Assembly (NCBI GenBank): GCA_046538105.1
Contig: JBKHJO010000078.1
Location: forward strand, 1 to 8,820
DNA: 8,820 bases
Direction: 5' to 3'
DNA from: JAWLEV01 sp046538105
Lineage (GTDB): Bacteria; Chloroflexota; Anaerolineae; UBA1429
Shown: positions 1 through 5,799 of the stretch, one piece after another
Numbering within the stretch: the first letter of the stretch is position 1
How the letters are laid out: each line of letters starts with the position of its first letter
Translations under genes and position numbers: made by a program
The notes under the pieces: model-generated
What the model was told of the DNA's origin: nothing
Database searches by the model: none
The model's input: the letters and a program-made list of their open reading frames with translations, nothing else

Positions 1-60
1 GGCGCTGTGGCAGGCGTCGTGCACACAGGCGGAATGACAGGCGCTGTGACAGGCGTCATA
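1..60 (-). repeat. Cys/His tail repeat (DACHSA units) inside the DUF2207-like gene
   Basis: Two 21-bp stretches, at 1-21 and 40-60, match at 18 of 21 positions. On the minus strand they encode repeated DACHSA/CHSAC units, giving Cys-x3-Cys-x3-Cys-x4-Cys with His after or before most Cys. The array reaches the window edge, so more units may follow. Short Cys-rich C-terminal tails are, from memory, seen on some related Chloroflexota proteins. This is a coding repeat rather than a mobile or CRISPR repeat. Confidence 0.7.
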
Positions 61-1611
61 TCCCGCCTCGGTTCCCTCACCCTGGCCAAAGGCCTGCTCT
101 ATACGCGTCACGATGCCCGTCATGGCCTCCTCCACGCTGCGGGTGAGATTATCGGCCATCCTCTCCATGGGTGCGACGGCTTCCCCGGCGGCGCGGGCGA
201 GGGGGCCAGGCTCCCGCCCCGTCGCCGATGGCGACGCCGCCGTGGCCGGCCGTGGGGTCAGCCTTCGATCGCTCAGGATGATCCAGGGCATATAGTTGGG
301 CATCCTCCGGGGATGCGGCTCCCGACGCTGCTCGCGTTCGTATTCTTCCCAGGCGCTCTCGATGCGCCGCTGGTAGGTGCGGCGGGTGGCCTCGGGATCC
401 GCGTTCCACATCTTGGGCTGCACGGCAGCCGAGACGGCCTCCAGGATCTGGGGGATCTTTTGCTTGTCGATGGTACCGTCCTCCTGGATGGCGTCCAGGA
501 GGGCCTGCTCATAGGGCGCCACGTCGGCGTCGGGCTTGAGGATCTCCATCTGTAGCGGATGATAGTTCACGACATTCACCACGCCCTTTTGCTCCAGAGC
601 CAGGACGATGAGGGTGACGGTCTTGGTCGAGTTGCCCATATAAAAGGCCGTCTCGATGGCGTTGAGGTCAGGCACCACGCCGGGCGTCTGAAAGGTTTCG
701 ATCTCGATCTCCGGGGGCTCGTACTGTGGCTTGGGCTCGCGTTTACGCAGGGCCCATAGCAGCAGTCCCAATACTATCAGGGTCACGAAACTCCCCACGC
801 ACAGGGTCAGACCGGCCGCTGCCCTGGTGGAACCCAGGACCCCCTCGGCCGTCGGCGTGAGAACGGGTGTGGCCTGGGTCAGGGGAATGGGCGTCTCTCG
901 TGTGGTGGTGATGGCCTGGGCCGGCAGATAGAATCTGGGCATCATGTGCGCCTCGGGCGGCAGATCGTCCTCACGCACAAAGATGGACAGCCACGCCTTG
1001 CCCGTGGTCTCGTCGGGGGTGGCAAAGTAGACCCAGCGATCAAAGGCGGAGGTATCCTCCACGATGAGGCCGGTAGCATCGACGATCTCGTCGGTCACCT
1101 GTTCGGCCTCGGTGACGCCCTCTGGCAGTTCGATGGGCAGCACGTAGCGAATCTCTTGGCGGGCGATGGGCAGACCCCACTGAAAGGGGGCCCATCCGAT
1201 GATGCGATAGGGGTCTCCCTTGATGGTGGTCTCGTCGAACACCGAGCGATCCACCGTGTAGCGTATGGCGACCTCGTACTGCTGGTTTCGGCGTGTCGGA
1301 CGCTCAAAATTGACCTGATAATATTCGGGGCCACCGCTCAGATTCACGCTAAAGGCGCCATCCGGCCCCTGGCCGCTGGCGGAGACGATGGTATGATCCT
1401 GGGGAAAGGGCCCCAGTTCTCTTATCCTGTCACGTCCATCCTCACGTTCTGTGAAGATCAGAGTATAAAGGACGTTCATGCGCCCGTCGTTCAGAACGAC
1501 CACATAGGCGTCGACGTTATCCAGGATGACGGGATCCTGGGCCAGGCAGGGCGATACCAGTCCCAGGAGAGTGACGAACAGGATCAGGACAAGGAATATT
1601 CTCTTTCTCAT
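1..1611 (-). CDS. DUF2207-like secreted/membrane-anchored protein, partial (C-terminus beyond the window edge)
   Basis: The frame is open for 537 codons with no stop before the left edge, so the C-terminus is missing. The ATG overlaps the wecG-like stop as ATGA and has a GGAGGA ribosome site 4 nt upstream. Residues 1-24 are a signal peptide (MRKR, then a hydrophobic run ending in CLA before Gln25). Residues 25-255 form a beta-rich extracellular part like the N-terminal domain of DUF2207 proteins. A Pro/Thr-rich stretch (about 240-255) leads to one transmembrane helix (about 265-287) followed by basic RKREPK, giving an outside-in orientation. The cytoplasmic part (about 300-450) contains a small helical region, with GNSTKTVTLIVLALEQKG resembling the segment after the membrane helix in DUF2207 proteins. 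A Pro/Ala-rich stretch follows, and the visible end is a Cys/His repeat (C521, C525, C529, C534). The molecular function of the family is unknown. The family call rests on architecture and motif resemblance; the reading frame is near certain. Confidence 0.85.
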   Translation of the reverse strand, partial: MRKRIFLVLILFVTLLGLVSPCLAQDPVILDNVDAYVVVLNDGRMNVLYTLIFTEREDGRDRIRELGPFPQDHTIVSASGQGPDGAFSVNLSGGPEYYQVNFERPTRRNQQYEVAIRYTVDRSVFDETTIKGDPYRIIGWAPFQWGLPIARQEIRYVLPIELPEGVTEAEQVTDEIVDATGLIVEDTSAFDRWVYFATPDETTGKAWLSIFVREDDLPPEAHMMPRFYLPAQAITTTRETPIPLTQATPVLTPTAEGVLGSTRAAAGLTLCVGSFVTLIVLGLLLWALRKREPKPQYEPPEIEIETFQTPGVVPDLNAIETAFYMGNSTKTVTLIVLALEQKGVVNVVNYHPLQMEILKPDADVAPYEQALLDAIQEDGTIDKQKIPQILEAVSAAVQPKMWNADPEATRRTYQRRIESAWEEYEREQRREPHPRRMPNYMPWIILSDRRLTPRPATAASPSATGREPGPLARAAGEAVAPMERMADNLTRSVEEAMTGIVTRIEQAFGQGEGTEAGYDACHSACHSACVHDACHSA

Positions 1612-2357
1612 CGTTTCCTCCAAACACGAACCGCCTTTTGGCCCAGGATGCGATAGACAAAGGCGGGCAGGACCAGCATGCGCCGCCAGCGCCACGGCTC
1701 GTGGATCAGGCGGTGCAGCCATTCCAGTCCTCTCTCGCGGAGCCATATGGGGGCCCGCCGCGTGACGCCAGCGATGAAATCGAACGCGCCCCCCACGCCC
1801 ATGCACACGGGCACCTCAAGCCGCTCGAGATTGCGATGGATCCACAGATCCTGTTGCGGCGCGCCATAGGCCACGAACAGGATATGCGGCACGGCCGCCG
1901 TGACGCGGGATACCAATTCGTCGTCCCGCGCGGGCTCGGGCGAACCAGGAAAGGTGCCCGCGATCTGCAACCCCTCATTCTCCTGCTGCAGGATGTCGGC
2001 GGTCCTCTCTGCCACCCCGGGAGCGGCGCCCAGCAGGAACAGGCGATATCCCTCCCGTGCGCTCATCTGCGCTATCAGAGGCAGGGTGTCCGAGCCCGTA
2101 ACCCGCTCCCGAAGGGGCGTCCCCAGCAGGCGTGAGGCCCACAGCAGGCCATAACCATCAGGCAGAGCCAGATCGGCCCGATCGAGTACGTGGTGAAAGG
2201 CGACGTTGCGCTGTGCTTGCATCACGAATTCCGGATTCACAGTCACGATCTGGTGAGGCGTTCCTTCTTCCACATAGCACCGGATGATCTCCAGCGTCTC
2301 ACTGACGGTCACATTGTCCACCCGAACGCCCAAAATGTCAACTGATGTGACCTTCAC
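1608..2357 (-). CDS. WecG/TagA/CpsF family (GT26) glycosyltransferase
   Basis: This 249-residue protein has the usual length of the family. Family members transfer N-acetylmannosamine or a related sugar from a UDP-sugar to a polyprenyl-linked acceptor at the cytoplasmic face of the membrane, for teichoic acid, enterobacterial common antigen or capsule synthesis. Visible hallmarks are VTVNPEFV (38-45), LPDGYGLLWASRLLG (65-79, with the conserved Asp67), RERVTGSD (83-90), a nucleotide-binding FLLGAAPG (107-114), VAYGAPQQD (162-170), and VGGAFDFIAG followed by RAPIWLRERGLEWLHRLIHEP (201-221). The basic, hydrophobic C-terminus (222-249) fits membrane association. I chose the GTG at 2357 because it overlaps the stop of the preceding glycosyltransferase (GTGA) and has GGAGGT 8 nt upstream; an upstream extension in frame to 2465 would lie inside that gene. 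The exact sugar and acceptor cannot be told from the sequence. Confidence 0.93.
   Translation of the reverse strand: MKVTSVDILGVRVDNVTVSETLEIIRCYVEEGTPHQIVTVNPEFVMQAQRNVAFHHVLDRADLALPDGYGLLWASRLLGTPLRERVTGSDTLPLIAQMSAREGYRLFLLGAAPGVAERTADILQQENEGLQIAGTFPGSPEPARDDELVSRVTAAVPHILFVAYGAPQQDLWIHRNLERLEVPVCMGVGGAFDFIAGVTRRAPIWLRERGLEWLHRLIHEPWRWRRMLVLPAFVYRILGQKAVRVWRKR
1616..1621 (-). promoter_or_regulatory. Ribosome binding site of the DUF2207-like gene
   Basis: GGAGGA on the minus strand sits 4 nt before the ATG at 1611, inside the 3' end of the wecG-like gene. With the ATGA overlap it fixes the start and points to translational coupling. Confidence 0.75.
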
Positions 2358-3478
2358 GCCTGCCCACCTCCCACTATTTCCAGAGCGGCCAATACTGCTT
2401 GCGCACATTGCTCCCAACTGAATGCCTTTACCCGTTCCTGTCCTCGGGCTATCAGTTCCTGCCAAAGCGTTCCGTCATGGTATATGCGGGCCATGGCCCG
2501 CGCCCAGCCCTCCGTGTCATGAGGAGACACATAAAGGGCGGCGTCTCCCGCCACCTCGGGCAGCGAGGAGACGTCGGAGCAGATGACGGGGGTGTCGCAG
2601 GCCATGGCCTCCAGGACGGGCAGTCCAAAACCCTCGTACAGGCTGGGCAGAACGTAGGCCAGGGCGCCGCTCAACAGGGCCGGCAGATCCCGAGAGGGCA
2701 CATACCCCGGCAGCACCACGTGCTCCTTGAGCACCCTGGTACGGGCCAGTTCCACGATCTCCTCGCACTTCCAACCCCTCTTGCCCGCCAGCACCAGTTT
2801 GACGTCATCCGCGATCTCCCCCCTGGCGATGAGCGAGGCAAAGGCTTTGAGAAGGGTATCCAGGTTTTTGCGCGGCTGCAGGGTACCCATGTAGCAAAAA
2901 TAACGCTCGCCCGTGTGGTATGTGTGGCGTACCCGCTCCAATGTCGCAGGATCCGTCACCGGCACCAGGTCCGGCGTGCCCGCCGGGTAGGCCACCACGA
3001 TCTTTTCCGGATTTACCCTATAATGCGAGATCAGGTCCCGACGCGTGGCGCGTGAAGCGGCGATGACGCGCCGCGCGCTGCGGGCGTTAAAGCGCGTGGA
3101 CAGATCGAGGTACCAGCGTCCCCATCGCGTATGGGCCTGAGGGTAATGCAGGTATCCCAGGTCGTGTATACTGACCACACAGCGACGTGGATGCAGCCAG
3201 GGCACCACGTGGGCGGGAACATAGAGCACGTCGGGCGGATGGCGCGTCACCTCCCAGGCCAGTCGCAGATGGGTCCACAGCCTGGGAAAGGGCATGATCC
3301 GCCATTGCACCCGCTCATTCCTGACAAAAAGACCGTCCTGGGGCGGCCGATTGAAGTAGAGGCGAAAACGGTGTTCCTCCCCCAGCGCTATCATCTCACG
3401 GATAAGATACAGCGAATAGTTCTCTGTACCCGTGCGTTGGGCAAGGGCTGCGCGGCTGGCGTCGATCCCGATGAGCAT
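2354..3478 (-). CDS. GT4-family (Glycos_transf_1) glycosyltransferase
   Basis: This 374-residue GT-B fold enzyme probably transfers a sugar from a nucleotide-sugar to a lipid-linked or surface glycan acceptor in the cytoplasm. The N-terminus MLIGIDASRAALAQRTGTENY is typical of GT4 enzymes (compare 'IGIDAR...RTGVGRY'). The acceptor-side domain includes VVSIHDLGYLHYP (101-113) and VIAASRATRRDL (138-149). The donor domain begins at YFCYMGTLQPRKNLDTLL (193-210), then LVLAGKRGW (228-236), VVLPGYVPSRDLPALLSGA (254-272) and the E-x7-E motif in YEGFGLPVLEAMACDTPVI (E282, E290). The ATG at 3478 is preferred for the family-like N-terminus, although its ribosome site is weak (GAG triplets). A TTG at 3532 in the same frame would add 18 residues without homology-like character. 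It lies 46 bp after the mevalonate kinase stop and overlaps the next gene by GTGA. Sugar specificity is not readable. Confidence 0.93.
   Translation of the reverse strand: MLIGIDASRAALAQRTGTENYSLYLIREMIALGEEHRFRLYFNRPPQDGLFVRNERVQWRIMPFPRLWTHLRLAWEVTRHPPDVLYVPAHVVPWLHPRRCVVSIHDLGYLHYPQAHTRWGRWYLDLSTRFNARSARRVIAASRATRRDLISHYRVNPEKIVVAYPAGTPDLVPVTDPATLERVRHTYHTGERYFCYMGTLQPRKNLDTLLKAFASLIARGEIADDVKLVLAGKRGWKCEEIVELARTRVLKEHVVLPGYVPSRDLPALLSGALAYVLPSLYEGFGLPVLEAMACDTPVICSDVSSLPEVAGDAALYVSPHDTEGWARAMARIYHDGTLWQELIARGQERVKAFSWEQCAQAVLAALEIVGGGQA
2366..2371 (-). promoter_or_regulatory. Ribosome binding site deciding the GTG start of the GT26 gene
   Basis: GGAGGT on the minus strand lies 8 nt before the GTG at 2357, within the last codons of the GT4 gene. 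It supports the GTG start over longer in-frame alternatives and suggests coupled translation of the two transferases. Confidence 0.75.
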
Positions 3479-3524
3479 CTCGTCTACTCGCAGTCGATGA
3501 GAACCGCCATGGGACGCATAATAT

Positions 3525-4478
3525 CTATACAAACGAGGCCGATACAGAGGTGGCCATCACCTCGGCGGCCCCCGCATCGAGCAGGGCACGCCTGATATTC
3601 TGGCGTGTCTCCTCCTCGGCCAGAGCGAGCATACAGCCACCCCGACCCCCGCCAGAGAGTTTGGCGCCCAGGGCCCCCGCCCTGTGAGCCGCCTCGACGA
3701 GGGTATTCAACGCGGGGCTGGAGACTCGCAATTGGGACAGAAGGTTCTGATTGGCATTCATGAGCCGCCCCACGCGGGAAAGGTCTCCGTCTTCCAGGGC
3801 CTCCCTGGCCCGCTCTGTCAGATCGCCAATTCTATCAAAGAGCATCTCGTATGTGCGGCGTTTTTCCTGCCATCTTTTTCGCACCGCGTCCACGGTGTCT
3901 CGCGTCCTGGAGGGAATGCCCGTATCGGCGACGAGCAGGGTGAGGGTTTTTTTCACAGAAAAGAACTCTACTTCCCCCTGTCGAAAACAGACGGGTTTCT
4001 CGTAAGCCACCACGGTGTTATCGATGCCGCTGGGCGTGCCGTGGAGGAGCACCTCTGTCTCGTAGACCAAGCAGGATACCATCTCGGGTGCAAGGTCGCG
4101 CCCATAGTGGGCCGCCAGGGCGCGCACCATGGCCGTGGCCACCGCCGTGCCGCTGCCCAGGCCGCTGGCGATGGGGATTCGCGAATGCACGACGATGCGC
4201 AAAGCCTCCTGCTCAGGGTCCACGTCCAGATGCTCCAACACGTTGCGCACCGTCACCTGAAGGGGTCGTGCACGGTCGTCATCGTCGTATGTGCGGTCGA
4301 GCCGATACGTCTCTGCGAGATCCTCGGCCACGATCCATATTCCTTCCCCCCCATCAAGAGGGATGGCAGACGCGGTGGCCCGCCTATCGGAGATGGGGAT
4401 GGCGATGGCCGGACGGCCATAGACCACGGCATGCTCGCCGAAAAGGATCGCTTTGCCGGCTGCAGAAGCGCTTACCAC
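3525..4478 (-). CDS. mvk: Mevalonate kinase (GHMP kinase family)
   Basis: This 317-residue protein should phosphorylate mevalonate with ATP to give 5-phosphomevalonate, an early step of the mevalonate route to isopentenyl diphosphate, in the cytoplasm. The N-terminal motif KAILFGEHAVVYGRPAIAIP (9-28) is diagnostic for mevalonate kinase among GHMP kinases. Next come the ATP loop IPIASGLGSGTAVATA (101-116), HGTPSGIDN (146-154) with the catalytic Asp153 (Asp204 in the human enzyme by motif alignment) and the Mg-binding Glu142, and the third GHMP motif KLSGGGRGGCMLAL (273-286). The second Ser of the usual GLGSS is Gly110. The start is a GTG at 4478; no other start is available upstream in frame before the promoter, and AGGAG lies 12 nt away, separated by a run of seven G. 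It is the first gene of the leftward operon. A homologue with another substrate is possible, but the motifs argue for mevalonate. Confidence 0.95.
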   Translation of the reverse strand: MVSASAAGKAILFGEHAVVYGRPAIAIPISDRRATASAIPLDGGEGIWIVAEDLAETYRLDRTYDDDDRARPLQVTVRNVLEHLDVDPEQEALRIVVHSRIPIASGLGSGTAVATAMVRALAAHYGRDLAPEMVSCLVYETEVLLHGTPSGIDNTVVAYEKPVCFRQGEVEFFSVKKTLTLLVADTGIPSRTRDTVDAVRKRWQEKRRTYEMLFDRIGDLTERAREALEDGDLSRVGRLMNANQNLLSQLRVSSPALNTLVEAAHRAGALGAKLSGGGRGGCMLALAEEETRQNIRRALLDAGAAEVMATSVSASFV

Positions 4479-4512
4479 GTGCCCCCCCGTCTCCTACTCT
4501 CAACTTTTACAG

Positions 4513-4541
4513 ACTATACGTTTTCGATGATGTGATGTCAA
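4513..4541 (-). promoter_or_regulatory. Sigma70-type promoter of the mevalonate kinase-glycosyltransferase operon
   Basis: On the minus strand TTGACA (4541-4536) is followed by a 17-bp spacer and TATAGT (4518-4513). The -35 box is a perfect consensus and the -10 box differs at one position. The transcript would start near 4506, leaving a leader of about 28 nt before the GTG at 4478. Confidence 0.75.
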
Positions 4542-4626
4542 GCATGGGCGGAGGGAAAGTGCCATCCCGTCCCCATATATGTATGTGGAGGCGAAAGAAA
4601 AGTTTTACACGAATCGGCAGTACGCC

Positions 4627-4655
4627 TTGCTCCAGAGGATAACCGCTTGTATAAT
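4627..4655 (+). promoter_or_regulatory. Sigma70-type promoter of the CBM48-like gene
   Basis: TTGCTC (4627-4632), a 17-bp spacer and a perfect TATAAT (4650-4655) sit upstream of the 4722 gene. Transcription would start near 4662, with a leader of about 60 nt. An A/T-rich patch further upstream (about 4593-4607) could act as an UP-like element, though this is weak. Confidence 0.75.
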
Positions 4656-4675
4656 CGATCTTGATCATGAATCGA
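4655..4675. promoter_or_regulatory. Inverted repeat at the rightward transcription start (candidate operator)
   Basis: The arms TCGAT and ATCGA are perfectly complementary, separated by 11 nt that themselves contain the palindrome TGATCA (4662-4667). The site overlaps the last base of the -10 box and the predicted start point, where a bound protein would block transcription. The arms are short, so chance is a real alternative. Confidence 0.25.
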
Positions 4676-4721
4676 ACGTGCCATAGCGTGCCTCGTGCCC
4701 AGTATCTGACGGAGGAGTCTG

Positions 4722-5021
4722 ATGATCATCAAAGAAGAGGGCAAGGAATCGGATACCGTATCAGTGACTTTTCGCCTGCACAAGAGTGTCATGGCCGACT
4801 CGGTACATATTGTGGGCGATTTCAACAACTGGAACCGTCATTCTCATCCTATGGAGCACTCTGAGGATGACGATATGTGGGAACTCACCCTGGAATTGAA
4901 AAAGGGCAATACCTACCAATTTCGCTATCTGATCGATGGGAGCAACTGGCAGAATGACTGGCATGCCGATCGGTACATGCCCAATCCCTTTGGCGGCGAG
5001 AACTCGGTCATCGAGACCTAG
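4722..5021 (+). CDS. Small isoamylase early-set / CBM48-like (glycogen-binding) protein
   Basis: This 99-residue soluble protein consists of a single beta-sandwich domain of the kind found at the N-terminus of isoamylase and branching enzyme and in the AMPK beta subunit. Visible family motifs are FRLHKSVMADSVHIVGDFNNWN (17-38), where the VGDFNNWN core is the hallmark, MWELTLELKKGNTYQFRYLIDG (52-73), and DWHADRYMPNPFGGENSVI (79-97). No signal peptide and no catalytic domain are present, so it may bind alpha-glucan or act as a partner subunit; which one cannot be told. The ATG at 4722 follows GGAGGAG (4711-4717), and its own promoter lies at 4627-4655. Similar stand-alone proteins are known as 'isoamylase early set domain-containing'. 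Its ligand is inferred from the fold only. Confidence 0.92.
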   Translation: MIIKEEGKESDTVSVTFRLHKSVMADSVHIVGDFNNWNRHSHPMEHSEDDDMWELTLELKKGNTYQFRYLIDGSNWQNDWHADRYMPNPFGGENSVIET

Positions 5022-5118
5022 CGGACAAAGCATCGGAACGGCGATCCATTTTCGGCGCTTTTCGTCGTGTGGTGTGTTAAATGATAGAGAGCGATATCGG
5101 ATATGCAGGAGACGTTAT
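5022..5118 (+). other. Gap between the CBM48-like gene and endonuclease V
   Basis: No gene, clear promoter or rho-independent terminator is visible. Short stems can be drawn (ATCG/CGAT around 5033-5046) but none is followed by a proper T-run. The endonuclease V gene may therefore be read through from the promoter at 4627-4655 or have a weak promoter of its own. Confidence 0.4.
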
Positions 5119-5781
5119 ATGCTCACGCCCGTGCATCATCACCCCTGGGACGTATCGCCCCAGGAAGCCATCGCCATACAGGAAAAACTGGCCTCGCACA
5201 TCAATACCTCTGACGCTTTGGGAGATTGCCAGAGCGTGGCGGGGATCGATGTGGGATTGGAAGAGGACACGGCGCAGGCCGCCGTCGTGGTGTTGACCCT
5301 TCCCGATCTGGAGATCGTGGAGCGGGCGCGCGCCGAGGCCCCCCTGACTTTTCCCTATATCCCCGGGTTGCTCACCTTCCGCGAGGCGCCCGTCATCCTC
5401 GATGCCCTGGCGTGCCTGGAGCGCGAACCTGACGCCCTCGTCTTTGATGGACAGGGCTATGCCCATCCGCGGCATATGGGACTTGCCACCCACGTAGGTG
5501 TCCTCCTCGACCATCCCACGGTCGGCTGTGCCAAGTCGCGTCTCTGTGGCACCTACGAGGAGCCGGGACCCCGCCGGGGGCAGTACACGTGGCTCAGGGA
5601 CGGCAAGGAGATCATAGGGGCCGTGCTGCGAACGCGTACGAACGTCAAACCGGTCTTTGTCTCCATCGGGCACAAGGTGTCCCTCCAGCGCGCGGTGGAT
5701 CTCGTCTTGCGCTGTGGGGGAGGATACAAACTGCCCGAGCCCACGCGTTGGGCCCATCGCGTAGCTTCGGGAACGGCCTAG
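5119..5781 (+). CDS. nfi: Endonuclease V (deoxyinosine 3'-endonuclease)
   Basis: This 220-residue enzyme nicks DNA at the second phosphodiester bond 3' to deoxyinosine, starting alternative excision repair of deaminated adenine. Family motifs run in order: AGIDVG (41-46, catalytic Asp44), PYIPGLLTFREAPVIL (79-94, wedge Tyr80 and catalytic Glu89), PDALVFDGQGYAHPRHMGLATHVGVL (104-129, Asp110), PTVGCAKSRLCG (133-144, Lys139) and PVFVSIGHKVSL (178-189, His185). These match the metal and lesion-binding residues known in the Thermotoga enzyme. The ATG at 5119 is chosen because AGGAGA (5107-5112) precedes it and the conserved core begins about 40 residues later; the frame stays open further upstream but overlaps the previous gene. 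It ends 18 bp before the SpoIID-PGRP gene, so the two are probably co-transcribed, without an obvious functional link. Confidence 0.95.
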   Translation: MLTPVHHHPWDVSPQEAIAIQEKLASHINTSDALGDCQSVAGIDVGLEEDTAQAAVVVLTLPDLEIVERARAEAPLTFPYIPGLLTFREAPVILDALACLEREPDALVFDGQGYAHPRHMGLATHVGVLLDHPTVGCAKSRLCGTYEEPGPRRGQYTWLRDGKEIIGAVLRTRTNVKPVFVSIGHKVSLQRAVDLVLRCGGGYKLPEPTRWAHRVASGTA

Positions 5782-5799
5782 CCCAAGGGAGATGATACG

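Larger units (their letters stand above)
4479..4721. other. Divergent control region between the two operons
   Basis: This 243-bp stretch has no convincing gene. It holds two outward promoters with 17-bp spacers, about 85 bp apart between their -35 boxes, an A/T-rich patch (about 4593-4607) upstream of the rightward promoter, and a small inverted repeat at the rightward start site. Apart from these I see no riboswitch-like or terminator structure. Confidence 0.75.

Noticed and set aside
1..60. CRISPR-like or satellite repeat at the left edge
   Set aside because: The repeated DNA is in frame inside an open coding sequence and encodes a regular Cys/His tail; there are no spacers.
946..1656. 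Plus-strand open frame (236 codons) opposite the DUF2207-like gene
   Set aside because: The minus frame is open for 537 codons with signal peptide, membrane helix and coupled start; the plus frame shows no recognisable domain.
1638..2135. Plus-strand open frame opposite the GT26 gene
   Set aside because: It is antisense to a motif-complete glycosyltransferase and has no homology-like motif.
2358..2465. Longer N-terminus for the GT26 protein
   Set aside because: It would lie wholly inside the GT4 gene; the GTG at 2357 has a strong ribosome site and the usual GTGA overlap.
3479..3532. TTG start at 3532 for the GT4 gene, adding 18 residues
   Set aside because: It has no ribosome site, and the added residues are unlike the family N-terminus, whereas ATG 3478 begins the typical MLIGIDAS motif.
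3684..4535. Long plus-strand open frame (283 codons) opposite mevalonate kinase
   Set aside because: It is antisense to a gene with all family motifs, has low-complexity, His/Gly/Arg-rich composition and no ribosome site, and overlaps the leftward promoter.
5022..5080. Possible rho-independent terminator after the CBM48-like gene
   Set aside because: The available stems are only about 4 bp and are not followed directly by a T-run.
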